DNA from: Pagrus major | Taxonomy: Eukaryota; Chordata; Actinopteri; Spariformes; Sparidae | Assembly (NCBI RefSeq): GCF_040436345.1 | Contig: NC_133230.1 | Coordinates: 15,696,197 to 15,760,196 of the forward strand | Direction: 5' to 3' | Length of the DNA: 64,000 nt | In this document: piece after piece, positions 11,301-24,600 of the stretch | How positions within the stretch are numbered: the stretch's first letter is position 1 | How the letters are laid out: the number at the start of each line of letters is the position of its first letter | The notes under the pieces: generated by a model | Told to the model about the DNA's origin: nothing | Seen by the model: only the letters and a program-made list of their open reading frames with translations | Database searches by the model: none | Translations under genes and position numbers: made by a program

Positions 11301-14300
11301 AAAATAGCCCCCTTTAAATATCAACAATCCACAGAACAAATAACGAGCCGCAGAAAAAAAGATTACCACATTTTACAAACATTTTGTCCTTGATTGTGTG
11401 TGTTTGTGTGTGTGTGTGTATGTGTGTGTGTGTGTGTTTGTGTGTATGTGTGTGTGTGTGTGTGTGTGTGTCTGTGTGTGGAGGAGGGGGACAGAAAAGG
11501 AGAAGTGGTGACTATGAGCTGAGTCACCATGTTGAGTGTCTAAATGACTGGATTTGGAGCATCTATAAATGTGTAAATGTTTGAGTACACGTGCGACCAC
11601 GTGTGTTTCTCTGCCTCTGTGTGTGTGTGTGTGTGGAGGGGGGGGGGACTCACCGGTAAAGTACGACTCCCATGCAGAGCGTTGATGGCAGCCTGGGCCT
11701 CTGCGTTGCTCTGGTACTTTACAAATGCACACCCTACATGAAATGACACACCATTAAACGTGGCCCCACACACACAAACACACACACACACACACACACA
11801 CAAACAGACACACAGTGTACAGAAACTACTTCCCTTTAAAAATACATTAGGAGCTGTTGTACATCTAGTGCTTCATCAGTTACGGTGGCATCATTAAACA
11901 TGGTCCACAAGACATTCATTGCTTCATCAATCACAGTCCGTAAACCACCAAACGCATCATTAACCATGACCCATAAAACCTATTGCACCATTAGTCATGC
12001 CTCATGCAACAAACGCAGAAAAATCTCGCATCTGTGTTTGAACTGTCGCCGGACTTTGATTTACATGGCAAATACCATTAGCATTGTTGTTAGCAACGAT
12101 GGTAATTTACATTCACATGACGGTAATGTGCTGGAGGAGGCTTAATTCTCAGGGCTGGAAAAAATTACAAACACTTAAACAAAGTCAGCGTCACTTTAAT
12201 GGTCCTGATCTGGACTCCATTTGCAATTATTCCTCTCTTAAGTATCAAAATCATCCTAGCACTGATATTTCATTTCGCCGGGACAAATATGGATTTAAGG
12301 GCTTCAGATTTTAGTATAAAGACGATGTGTCATTTAAATAAACCCACCGATGTTATCCGTTGGTTTTGAAGGCTCGACTTTGGCATTAAAGCCATTTTAG
12401 GACAAGAGGATGAAGTCGGGGATGGATCTGAAATCTCCCAGTAGCCACGCCCACAATCACACCATGCTTTAACTCTATTCAATTTTACTCTAAATGGGAC
12501 CATGATTTACAAAATGAGCATCATGCTGTGTTGATGAAGACATGAAACTAGGGATTGAGACCATCAACTCGTTAGGAAACTGAGCTGAGCTAATAAATCA
12601 AGTGGGAAGTTGGATCATTTTCTCATAAGGTTACATACAATTAGACTCCTTTTTGAAACCAGTGGATACACTCCCTGCTGGGCATTAGAAAGATCCGGGT
12701 TTAAGGCACTTCCGCACTGGCTTCACTTCAACAGGATGCTCCGTCCATACATTATACAGTCAGTGGTTAGATCTTAATGCATCCATTCACCTGTTGGATA
12801 TTTTAACTGCTAACGGAGGCTGTGAAAATGTGAAAAATGCTCATCACAATTTTTCAGAGCCCAAAGTGACGTCTTAAATGTCTCCTTTGTCCAACCAACG
12901 GTCCCAAAGACTCTTCATCAAGAAAAGCAGCAAAATCTTAACATTTAAGAAGCCGGAAAACCAGCAAATATTTTTGGCTTGAAAAATGACTGAAACGATT
13001 CATCAATTACAGAAATAGTTGGTGTTTAATTTTCTTTTGGTCAACTAATTGATTAATCGACTTATTGGTGCAGCTCTGATTCACCTTGTTTTGTTGTTTT
13101 GTTGTGTATTTTTGTGTTTCTGCATGTCCATTTCCACGTCGGATTGAACCAGTATTCTCAGACATGACATTACCTTTGCTGGTGCCGTCAGGCCCGCGCA
13201 GCACCGTGCACTCTTCTATGCTGCCAAACGGCTCGAACATCTTTCTCACGTCGGTGTCCGTCTGCTGCTTTCCTAGCATGCCCACAAACAGCTTCCTGTC
13301 TTCTAAGGGGAAGGAGATCACCAAGATGGGAGGAAAGAGAACAGGATCATGGGAGGATAATGTGAGTAAGGGAAAAGTGTAGTCATGGGAGAGGTGATAC
13401 AGGCAGTGAAGAAAAGGAGGGGAAAAGGGAGAAGTGCCATGTCACCGTACATGCATGAATAACAAGGAACAACAACAGTGTGATAAGATAATAAGCAGAG
13501 CAGGCGGGACATCAGCTTGTAATGCCTCACAGTGCCACCAGAGTGCAGTAACACGAATGTCACAACAAACAAACAGCATCTGGCGGTGACTCAAATGTTT
13601 GTCACCCTCTGTGTTGTCAGAGAAGCTGCTCCGTCTGTCCCCGTCTGTGAAGGATCAGACCAGTGTTTCTGCATGTTTTAGCCCATTTACTACAAATCAC
13701 ACACATTCCTGCAGACTCTTCTCGAAGCAAGAACAGATTTATGGATTGTGACCTTATTTTTCTCAACATTCATGCTACTCTTCAGATTTGTATGGTGTAA
13801 AAATCAACTGTCAAGAGACTTAAAGCTTGAGATTTAAGTAAACATGTCCTAATTCTTATTCTTTTGTATTTATGTTGGGTGATACTGTCCTTAAAAATGT
13901 GGGTTTTGGTTAGAAAAGCCAGCTTGTGCGGTGTGGTCATGTGTTGGATTTGAGAGGGAGCTGCTGAAAATCCTTGACAAGCTATGGTTTCAAAATATCG
14001 AACAAATATAATGTACAAATGTGGTCGTGGTAAAAGAGCAAAAATTCTTTAGGTGTTTGTCAAAGGCTATAAATAAAAATGTACACCCAAAATGTTGAAA
14101 ATGAACTGATGAGGTCGCTGGTCGTCAACGGATTTTTTGACTTGTCATAGCAGGAAAAGCACAGGTGTTGCTCATCCCAGTAAATCATGTCAGTGTGGCA
14201 GTGAGCCAGCAGGCATAACACCAGGGCCCTAGATGGAATTCAACCATCATTCATTTCATTATTTACACCTGTGCTTTTCCTACTGTGACATGTCAATGTG

Positions 14301-17300
14301 TAAAAACTAATAAAAACTCAGCATGTGTGATGGAGTAACTTCTGCATCTCAAGCGAGTTTTTCAAATTGATTGTCATACCTTTCAGCAGCCATGAAACTA
14401 TTGTTTGCTTCGGAAAATGGGCCACAATAATGAACAGTCCGTACGAATTGTGGTAAATGAGAGGAAATGCACAAAAACATGATCCTTTAAAGGGTAAGTT
14501 CACCTAAAGAAAATGAAAATTCAGTCATGATCTACTGACCCTCTTGCTGATGGGAAAGTCAGGTGAATTTTGGTAGTCCACAAAACATTTCTGGAGCTTC
14601 ACAGCAAAACAGCATTGCAGGATTCTCCTAAACAACTGAAGTAGATGGGGAGTTGTTTAAAAACATTAAAAAAACAACTGAAAAAGACATAAAACGGCTC
14701 AATATAGCTCATCGGGCATAATCCAAGTCTCCAGAAGCTTTAGGAGACCTTTATAACGCCAGATGAGCTGTATGGAGCCATTTTATGTTAAGTTTTGTTT
14801 TTCCAGTTGATTCTTTTTTTTTTTAAGTTTTAAAACAAGTCCCCATCTTCGTCAGCTGTTCAGGAGAATATTGGAACGCTCTTCTGCTGTGAAGCTCCAG
14901 AAATTTTTGTGGGGTTCAGTACATTAAGATTAAGTTTTCATTTTTGGGTGAACGTATCCTTTAAGTCGTTGGAAACAGCTTATATTCACAACAGTGTGCT
15001 CACAAATGCTGAAAAGTGACCGAATGTGTCTGGGTAGATGTTAAGACAGACAGAAGGATCTTCAATGTAGCACACTTGTGGTTGAAGCAAGCAGCTTTGG
15101 TGCAGTTTGGTAGCAAGAAAACATCCATTTTAACAAGTAACTGAATTTTAAAACAATAATCTGCTGGAAGGATGATCAGATCTTGCATGTTGCAATTAAT
15201 TGTTTCTTGAAATCAACAGATTGTTGTCTTTTGGTGGTATCACTTCATCGCCACTTGTTAAGACGGACTTTCTTGGTGTGTTTGAACAGGTGCTGTGTTT
15301 CCAGGTGCGGACGGGTGTCTCTTACCCCCTCTGCTCTCACTATCCGCCGGCTTCACTTGGATTGGACGGTTCATCTGGAGAGACAGAGGCCAACATGATG
15401 GTCAGTTTGGTCATCATCAACACAAGAAAAACAGGAAAAGTCCATGTAAATGTGGACGCTAATGTGCTGTAAAAATGATGTACTGACTTAATGTAACCCA
15501 TCTGTAAATGCTGTAATATGATGTAATAGTGACATATGAGCACATGTGGATGTTAGTGAATTTGGCCTGTGCTCCAACCTCCTACGATTCCCCACTAATT
15601 TATCTCCTCTATACTCCAGCAGACTGGCCTGACACCGATATGTGTGATATTACGTTCACAGTGTCGTACAGTCTCTCTCTCTCTCCGAGTCTCTCTCAGA
15701 ATCTGCTCTAATCCTGCCGTCTATCGTTCCTTCTCCCCCTATCACACAAAACCAGGAAAAGCACACACCCACGCGGGATTGGGGAAGTGATAAGATTAAG
15801 CACACTCGCCGGCTAATCTGGATTACAGGAGCACGCAGCATCAGAGTAGTGAGAGATTCTGAGCCTGACAGAGAGACAGAGACGAGGAGAATACAGGGTT
15901 CGAAAAGAAGCGAATAATATCTGGGAAAGAAAACAAAGAATAAAAGAATGACATAGGGAAAGAGAGAGCATACGACACGGAAAGGGATTAGGCGACCTTT
16001 TCATAATTCATCAAAAGACAAGCTGCTGAAATGCCATTTTTTCTTTAGTTCTCTGCAATCATTGTCCTCTTTACTATTTAACAAAACCCCCTATATGAAA
16101 TTGTGCACACATCAGTGCCTCGCCGCCTCGCCTTTCAAATGTATAGAGCAGGAAAATGGTGAAAAGAGGTATTGAATGTAATGAAGAAAAGAACGAACAA
16201 GAGAGGGCAAGCAGGAGAAGGGTGGGATTGAGAGGGATTGAGGAGAGCATATGGAGGAAAGGATGGAGGTGGGGGGATGTGTGTGTGTGCGTGAGGAGGA
16301 GGAGGAGGGCGATGCCGGTGAGGAGTCGAGGTGAGAGCAACAGACTGACACTCTGTTAACTGTGGCTTAATGAAGGTCTTAATTATGGAGCTGGTGACAT
16401 TTCAGCCAGTCACTGATCCTGTGTCACTGATTGATCTGCTGTGATCGGTCACCAGGAGACACTATCGATCGTTGCCGCAGGTCGCGCTCCGCCTGCCAGG
16501 ACCCGCATGCACAAACACTGTCGGCCTCCACGCCGCCGACCGACCGACCATACAGAACCACCAGCTGATGTGCCAGCAACACCTGCTGCAGAAGGACCCC
16601 TGTGTCTCCTCACCGGGCGTCCAATTGATTGCACCAATTAATTGGATGATTGAATAGATGGAGGGGCAAAGTCTCAAAACCGTCTCACAATCAGTCAGGC
16701 AAATTTGAGCTTCTGCTTCTGCAGTCGGTGAATAGTAATTCCGGTTTAATTTGTAGTTAGGGTTTACATAAAAAAGAGATTTAAAGTGCTTTTGTTGCAG
16801 AGAAGATAAAGTGCTTGTGGTGTAATAAGGTGCTTTGGATAAAAGCACTCAACATATATCACTAATGTTGCGAAAAGAAGGGACCATTCATCGCCTGTTG
16901 TCCGCTGTTTAACACCATACCAATCACTTCCTGTGTTTATGTATCCACAAAACATATTTATAATACATGTAATTCTTGTAAAAATTCTTACATATGGTCT
17001 CTAATGTCATCATGAATCAACATGAAATATGGAGGCCTACAATATTTTGGTAAACAACCTTGTGGACCGTGCCTTTATTAACAATTTTTACATAGTTTCA
17101 AACACCTCAAATTTTCTTTTGAGGACAGTTGTATTTATTATATTGTAAGATTTATCGTACCTCATACCTACTGGACTCAGCCAAAACTACACTGTGCACC
17201 TTTAAGGGTTTAACTGAAAGTATTTTTTTAAAAGATAAATGCTTTTGAAATGAGTGCATATGGAGGCAAAGAAGGGCAGCTTTAAACATACACAAACAAA

Positions 17301-18812
17301 TGGAGCTGCTTTTACTGATTAATGATTAATTACTGGTTGTCTTTTAACCACGCCACAGAAATACATGCTCAGATGTGGTCATATACGTTAGGGGATGTGA
17401 CATAAACAATAGGCCGCGATTTAAAATGTATCTTTGTTAAAACGTCTTCAAAATGAAATACTGACAACAAGACTTTGCGTTCTTAGTAGTGTACATGCTT
17501 CACACGTAGAGAGCAGGGTATATAGACAAATTGTTTTGGTGAAAACAATATTGGCCATCTACAATAGTCACACTCTTCTAATGCAAAGAAAAGTCTGAGT
17601 TGAGTTAAAGATGTAAAATGCAAGACTTGGCCACCTGTCAGATTCCCTAACTGCAGCTGCTGGTAGCTAGTTAGCTCAGTTAGCGGTGCAGGTAGCAGTC
17701 CTATTAGCTGAGCTTGAATGAAGTGCGAGAGAGAAACCAAAGAGAGCTTGTGGGACATAGCCAACCTGCTGCGTTCATACGTGTCCAGGCTGAAACTACG
17801 GCAGAGATGCCTGGGCTATACTAGCAGACTATTGCCTCTTTAGGTACAGAAAGTACCTACTAGACAGGACAGGCCAGGGCTAGCTGGTTAGCATGGTCTG
17901 CAACACAATACCCTAGACACCTCAACATTCTGTTATTTTTTTAATGTTTTATACTAAAATTCTTGCACCGATCGAAGCTGATGTTACAACCTTACGGTAG
18001 TAATAGATTAATGTGATGTCTTTGATTGATAACATGTTTGAATGATGCCTGTAAAAAACCTCTGGCCCATATTTCAGTGCAGGAGGACAAACAGTGACGG
18101 CAGCAGCAGCGGTGATAAGGAGAAGCGCAGCAGATGGCTCAGGAGATTGGAATTAGAATATACAAGAGGGAAAACAGTGAGAAGTGGAGGCCATCGAGGC
18201 TGTGCCACTTCACATCGGCACGGCAACCGGCCCTGCCGCTCTGATGAAGACCGCGCTCGCATGGCCATTGTCATGGCAACCCCGGTGATGAGAGAGCCCC
18301 ACATCAGGTAAACAAGGTTGCCCCGAACGACGTGCGGAAGAGATGGGTAAAAAACAAACGAGGAGGACAAAGGGTGCTTCTAGGTCGAGAGATAGAGGGA
18401 TTAGATGTGTGAGGGAGGAGGGGGGAGGATGGAGAAGGAGGAAAAATGAGAAACAGCGAACAAAAAAAAAAGGAGGGAGTGTTCGTGCCTGTTGAATGTT
18501 GGCGCTGCCTCGAGAGCAGATGCAGAAGCATCATCTCTCTCTAAGCCTGAACCACTATCGTACACACTTTACAGTAATTTGCTCTCTCCCCTCCTCCTCC
18601 TGTTGCTCCCCTCCCTTCCCCTTTCTCTCTTAGGCTTGTTTACAAAAACAGTCCCATGCTGTGCACAGACAACGCACAGGCAAAACCTGCCTGATGATCA
18701 ACAGCCCATTTTACCAGTGTGTTTGTGCTCCATCTCCAAACACACAGCGCAGATATTATATACAATCATCCTCCGACTAAACACACATTCATTGTTCCCA
18801 CACACACACACA

Positions 18813-18850
<38 letters not shown>

Positions 18851-20457
18851 CTCTGTCTGCCTCTGTCGACAGCCACACGAGCACACTATTGAATGCTTTA
18901 CTCGTGTGCCACCAATGATGTAATGTTTTTGAGTTAAATATCTTAATTTCTGGGCAGATATACTTACATGTGACTGTGATTAAATCAGCATATAGACTGT
19001 ATTCCTGTCACCCCCTAGTCACCCATGATTTTTCTCTCTAGATCCGTCCCTGAGCACACATCTACACATATTTAATCTTTTCGCTCTGTGATGCCGCGGG
19101 GGATTTTGCAAGGATTATGAGATATTAAATCCATAGATTATCCAATCAAATCACAGCTCGACCCCTTTCGCCATAATGCATGACCCCCCCCACATAAACA
19201 TCACAGTCCGTACACAGAGAGGAGTGGCACTCGCTGCCACGTAGATGCATTTTCATCTACAACCGCGACGTAAATGTGGATTTTACAGCCGGAGTGAGTA
19301 AAACATATTGATGATGATGTTTTCTCGCCTCTGTTATGACCTGTTAAGTCTATATAGCTGCTGTGTTGTGAGGGTGACACATTTCTGTCGCCTGTTTTCT
19401 CTCCAATTTCCATCCATTCTGCTTGTCTGCCCTGAAAAGCAGCCGCTCTGAATGGTAAATATATCGGCAGAGACCATCTCCCCTGCTCTTTCAAGAGCAT
19501 TTACAGCAGGGAGGCAGAGTGTGTGTGTGTGTGTGTGTGTGAGGGGGGGGGGGTGTGTGTGTAGGTGGGTGGGGCGGGGGGCACAAAGACAATTTTCCGT
19601 CTTCGCCTCCCCTCCGCTCCATCACACAGCGCTGGTCATTGCATCGTGCCGGTCGCCTAGCAACCTGGCATCCCTGGTCCCCGCCGTCTCCAGGCAACGA
19701 GACCTGCGACCGTAATCAACCTGCCACCTCCCCCTCCCCTCCATGCTCTGTTCCTCTCCCGTCTCCGTCGCTTCCATCCACCTCCTCGTCACAAATGCAC
19801 TTATACCCTGGGACGCACTTGTGAATCCACCCGGGGGAAAAGAACAAGCACAGGTGGAAATTGGTATATTCACAAGGCAAAAAAAAGAGGAAGGAGATTA
19901 ATAGAGGCGGATGATTGTGAGCTCGGAACAAAGCGACAGAGGCAGGGACAAAACAACAGAGACGCACAAGTACGCTCTGTTAATGTTTCCACACGTGGAT
20001 GCACACACAGATGCGCACACACATGGGCGGGCAGGCACACAAAGCGGAGAGAAGCTCTACCTTCTCCCTGAATCCGACCAGTCACTAAATCAATCAAACA
20101 CAAAGAGACCGACGGCGCAACGCTTGTACAATTCAATAATATCTGATCAATGTTCCAGTCGTCAGTGTCAAAGCTGCTTCCCTGCGTCGTCTCCGGCTCC
20201 TGCAGGGTTCACTAGTCTGTCCAGTGTCAAGAAGACGAAGCTGACAGCTCTCCACGCTGACATTCAGCCTTTTTGTCAGACGGCCGAGAAAAATCCCTCA
20301 AAGTGGAGAAACTGAATATCAAAGAGTAAATTTCTAAAAACACTCAAGTTGACTCTCAATTGTTTTGTCTCTTCTGACTGTTAAATATTCATGTCAAGTG
20401 TTGTTTGACTCGACTCAGTGGAGCAGAAGGGGGAAAGAACTGAATCACGGACCGGTT

Positions 20458-20503
<46 letters not shown>

Positions 20504-21614
20504 CAGAGAGGGCCCATGTCCTACTTTTCTTTTTTTCTGAACTTTTAATTCAGGCTTGGTTTACATGCTTTAACTCCACCGTAGTCCGGTGTGTGCGCAG
20601 TTCAAAGAGCCTAATGAGTTCTGTGACAACAGCCTCTTTCCACTTTTTGTGTGTGTGTGTGTTCTACTGCCACGTGCACACACGCTCCCCTACCCCCCAA
20701 AAACACACTATTTCTCAGTAACAGATGTCTGTATTTAAGCTGATAAACACACTGCCTCAATGCACCTCCAACCCCCTCCACCCTTACCGCCACCCACTGT
20801 TCATTATGTCAAACTTTCATTCATCTCTTCCTCCCCTCCCCCCACCCTCCCTCCCTTCATTTATCCAATTTCTCTCTAGTTCACACCCATTTACCACCTC
20901 TATAAATCCAATCTGCATTCATCATTACAGTGGCCCCAGAGTGACGTACAGAGGACGGGCCCTTTTTTTTTTTTTATTTGTCGCTGCCGCCTGTCCTGCA
21001 TCGCACATTGATATGCATGCATATGTAAATGAATCGACGCATGAATGCACACTTAGCTCCAGATATATTCATCAAGTGAACACATTCGCTCTGAGGCGCG
21101 CTAATTGCTATCATCATCATCCCCGCGGCTCACTGACATCAAGACATGGCTACATATGGACGCCCTGGTTTATCTGCTTATTGTCAGATACATGAAGTAT
21201 CTCACATGCTCATGTTTTAGGGCCTCAGTGAACCAAATCTGAGCATCTAATTTGTATTTCTTGCCACTGACTGTCAGTTTATCTGTTACTATTAAAAAAA
21301 AGGGAGGTCTACAGTGCTAACAGGTATATAAGAGACTGTTCTTGGTGTGTGTTTCAGCAGCAGAACGTTTGCTCTCACATTAAGGGCACAACACTGTGGC
21401 ACTACAACTTCCTATCTCATATCCTGCGTAAAAAGCCTGGGCTATATTTAGCATATGCATTTATTTCAGACTATTGATAAAACCCCTCTGTCTGCTCCGT
21501 CTGAGTCCTTATGGCTGAGTAAATGTCAGGCTTAGTCAGATGTTCCACTCAAAGACGGCTCCTTCCTCTCGTATGGGCGGCTTAAACACAGAAGGCCTTG
21601 CAGCTCAGATTTTA

Positions 21615-21651
<37 letters not shown>

Positions 21652-24600
21652 GGCAGATAGTGAATGAAGAAACCTGAGAGGAGAATATAATGAAAACTTC
21701 CATCCATCCTTCATCCATCCGTTCGTCTCTTCCGATGTGTACTCTCCGCGGAAACACGCGCACACAAGAGCAAACAGACTTTAACACACAAAAGCACACA
21801 CACCCTTCATTAAACTGTGTTAGTGCGAACACCTGCCCTCCCTTCCCCCCGCTGCACATGCAAATAATACACCGCACACACACACACTGCTACTTTCTCA
21901 CTTGGGCACAGTCGTGTTATTAAGTACTTATTGCATTTAAAATTAACGGTGAGTCATTGTTGCAAATATTAATTTAGGTAAGTGAGCGTTGATGAGGGGC
22001 GATATACTCCGTCTCTACTGAAGCAGATATGAGCTTCAGAGCTGCGACTGACAGATCTTTTTCCTTATCGATCAAACAAAGAGTTTGACATTTTGGGAAA
22101 CAGGCTAATTTGCTTTCTTGCCAGGAGTTAGATGAGAAGATTGATACCACTTTCATGTCTGTAGGTTAAATACGATGCTACAGTCTGCAGCCTCTTAGCT
22201 TAGCTTAGCATAGAGACTGGAAACAGCAGGAAACAGCTAGCCTGGCTCTTATACAAACAAGATATCAAGTGTTACATAGTAAGGTTTAGAGGTGATGGTA
22301 GGCAGAATGTGTGACTAGGCTAAATATAAAGCTGCATTCAGTTAGCTTAGCTTAGCAGACACGAGTGGTATCAATCTGTTCATCTAACTCTCATTAAGAC
22401 AGCAAGCAAATTTCACAAAATGCAGAACTTATTACGTCCACCAATGAGGTTATGTTTTCACCCATGTCCATTTGTTTGTTGGTGTGTAAACAGGATTAGA
22501 CAAAACTACAAAAACGAAAAGAAAATCCCATCACAAGAGCCCACGGTCAAAACACAAAGATAATCAGTGTTCTATCACAAAAGCAGCTCACTCACCAGGA
22601 TATAATGTTAGCAGTTAACGTTTCTGCAAAGCACAGCTATGTCCAAGCTTCACATTTGTAGCAAACGTGGCATATCACGTTCACATTTGACAGCTATAAC
22701 GGGATGGTGGAGGCATCATTACAGCCAACAAGGCTGCCAAACGGCCGACTGCAGTTGGAATCACACCAGTGGATTTTGGGAATATTTCCAGCCATTTTTG
22801 TGGAAACCAAACCGATCATGGTGACCAAAACAGGCATTTTAAGCCAAAACAAGATGTTTTTTTAAACCTACGCAAGTGTTTTTTGTGCCTAACCCTAACC
22901 GGAGCATAAGAACAGCATTGTGACAAGAAAGAAACAGAAATTTGAACCCCAAACAAATGTTAAGCTGCAACATAAAGAAACGCTCCGTTTTAACCTAATT
23001 GTGGTTTTGCAGAAATGTACTTAGCTGACATTTATTCTGGTTATTGGGTTGGACAAAAGACTAAGAAAACCAGAATATATATACTTAAAAAAGAGATGGA
23101 ACAAGTGAATTTGTAACATTTCTTCTTGAACACTTCATAGATTATGAAAACAGTTGCTGACATCAAATTTCAGCTCTGATTAATTTCAACTGCAAATAGT
23201 AAGCAGATTCAATCATTTGGCTCATTTAACAGTTATTTTTGTTAGAATATAAATCTAGTTTCAGATGTTGCCTTCGTAAAATGGCTTCTTTTAACATGGC
23301 GTTATTGTCTCTATGAGCCTCACAACAGCTGACTTGGCCAGACACACTGGCCCGAGACAGTACAGAGATAAAGGGATAAGAACAGAGGGGACAAGAGTAC
23401 AAGATGTCCAAGTAGGATTGAACGCGACTGCAGCTCAGGAGTGAATCTTTTCTCTACCCAACCTCCATTTCCAACACATCCTCTTGGCGTGAATCTGGTG
23501 TATTTGCTCCTGTCTCCCCTCCCTAACTCCATAACCATTCTCTCACTTTCTTTCTTTCCTCGCTTTCGGCTGAATGTGCTTTTGACACTCTTCCTCCCCC
23601 TCTCGCTTAGAGACGGACTCTCTCACCTGAAATTAAACACAAGGCCAGGTGCCACTCTGAAACAACCATCTGTTCGCCCCTGCCTGACTTCTTTTTCTTT
23701 CTTCTTTCCCATTGTTAGAAAAAAAAATCAGTAAAATAGCAAGGAGAAAGAAAAAGACCGACCCAGAGAAGAGAAATGCTATATAAAAAAAAAAAAAGAA
23801 GCGGCGTTGAGTGTTAATGACATCCTTCAGCTTTCTCTACATTCAGGTGTGCTTTCAGTCGAGCTTTCTCCCCTCAGTCCTATAATTGCTTTCATGTTAT
23901 TTCTTTTGTATCACCCCGGCCACGAGATGCCAAAGTTAATTATTCTTAGGCAGTGCAGGTGCAATTAGATGACAATTACACCACAGCTGGTAGCAGGGGT
24001 GGGAAGCAGTTCTCGTCCGCGTGGGCGTGTGTGGAGCTAATAAGATGGTTTTTGTCTTTTTTTTTCTTCTTTTGGCAAGGGAGGGGGGAGGGTGAGGGGA
24101 GGATTGAGGGGACACAGGAGGTTTTAGCTTGTTCCACACAGCTTAGAGGTAAGAGGTTGTAAGGGGGGAGAGCCGCTGGGGTAGAAACACAGGGGGGAGA
24201 GGACTTTAGCCATGGGGCATTGGGCCCTGCTGATCCCCTACGAGAGGTCAGGAAAGGTCACGCTACTGTCACGCTAACAATGGGATTTCTTTTGTCGCCG
24301 CCGTAATACCAGCCTGCCCCTTCAAACTGTCTCCACGTCCCACAATAACCCCCTGCCTGCCCTTACAACAATGTTCTGGTGCTGAAGACAATCAATATGT
24401 CAAGCGTTAACACTTTTGATAATCAAGTAGTTATTTATTAAGAAAAAAATCTAAATATTTGCCAGCTCAAGCTTCTCAAAACGTGAAGGTTGATGCCAGT
24501 ATCTACTTTAGGGTTTCCGCTAATGATTATTTTTGGTAATGGATTCATTGTGTTGTCTAAAAATGCCAAATAATAGTGAAAAATGCCCATCAAGTCCATG

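Larger units (their letters stand above)
10847..11653. other. celf3 intron 5 (0.8 kb)
   Basis: It contains two TG tracts on the + strand (CA in the transcript), at 11395-11478 and 11618-11635. The second starts 17 nt inside the exon 5 donor. No gene. Confidence 0.6.
11734..13173. other. celf3 intron 4 (1.4 kb)
   Basis: It contains a CA tract on the + strand at 11767-11810 (UG in the transcript) close to the exon 5 acceptor. A copy of a dispersed repeat lies at about 12.82-13.08 kb. Nothing else was recognised. Confidence 0.6.
13303..15325. other. celf3 intron 3 (2.0 kb), repeats
   Basis: It contains an inverted repeat at 14139-14294 and one full copy of the dispersed foldback element at 14486-14964. 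No coding sequence was recognised in the rest. Confidence 0.6.

Noticed and set aside
11373..11803. ORFs of alternating Cys-Val or Thr-His
   Set aside because: Translations of TG/CA microsatellites, not genes. The real celf3 exon 5 lies within the interval in one frame only.
19491..20315. Several overlapping ORFs on both strands in celf3 intron 2
   Set aside because: Low-complexity Pro/Ser/Arg translations of C-rich and CA/TG sequence, open on both strands, without splice-site or family support.
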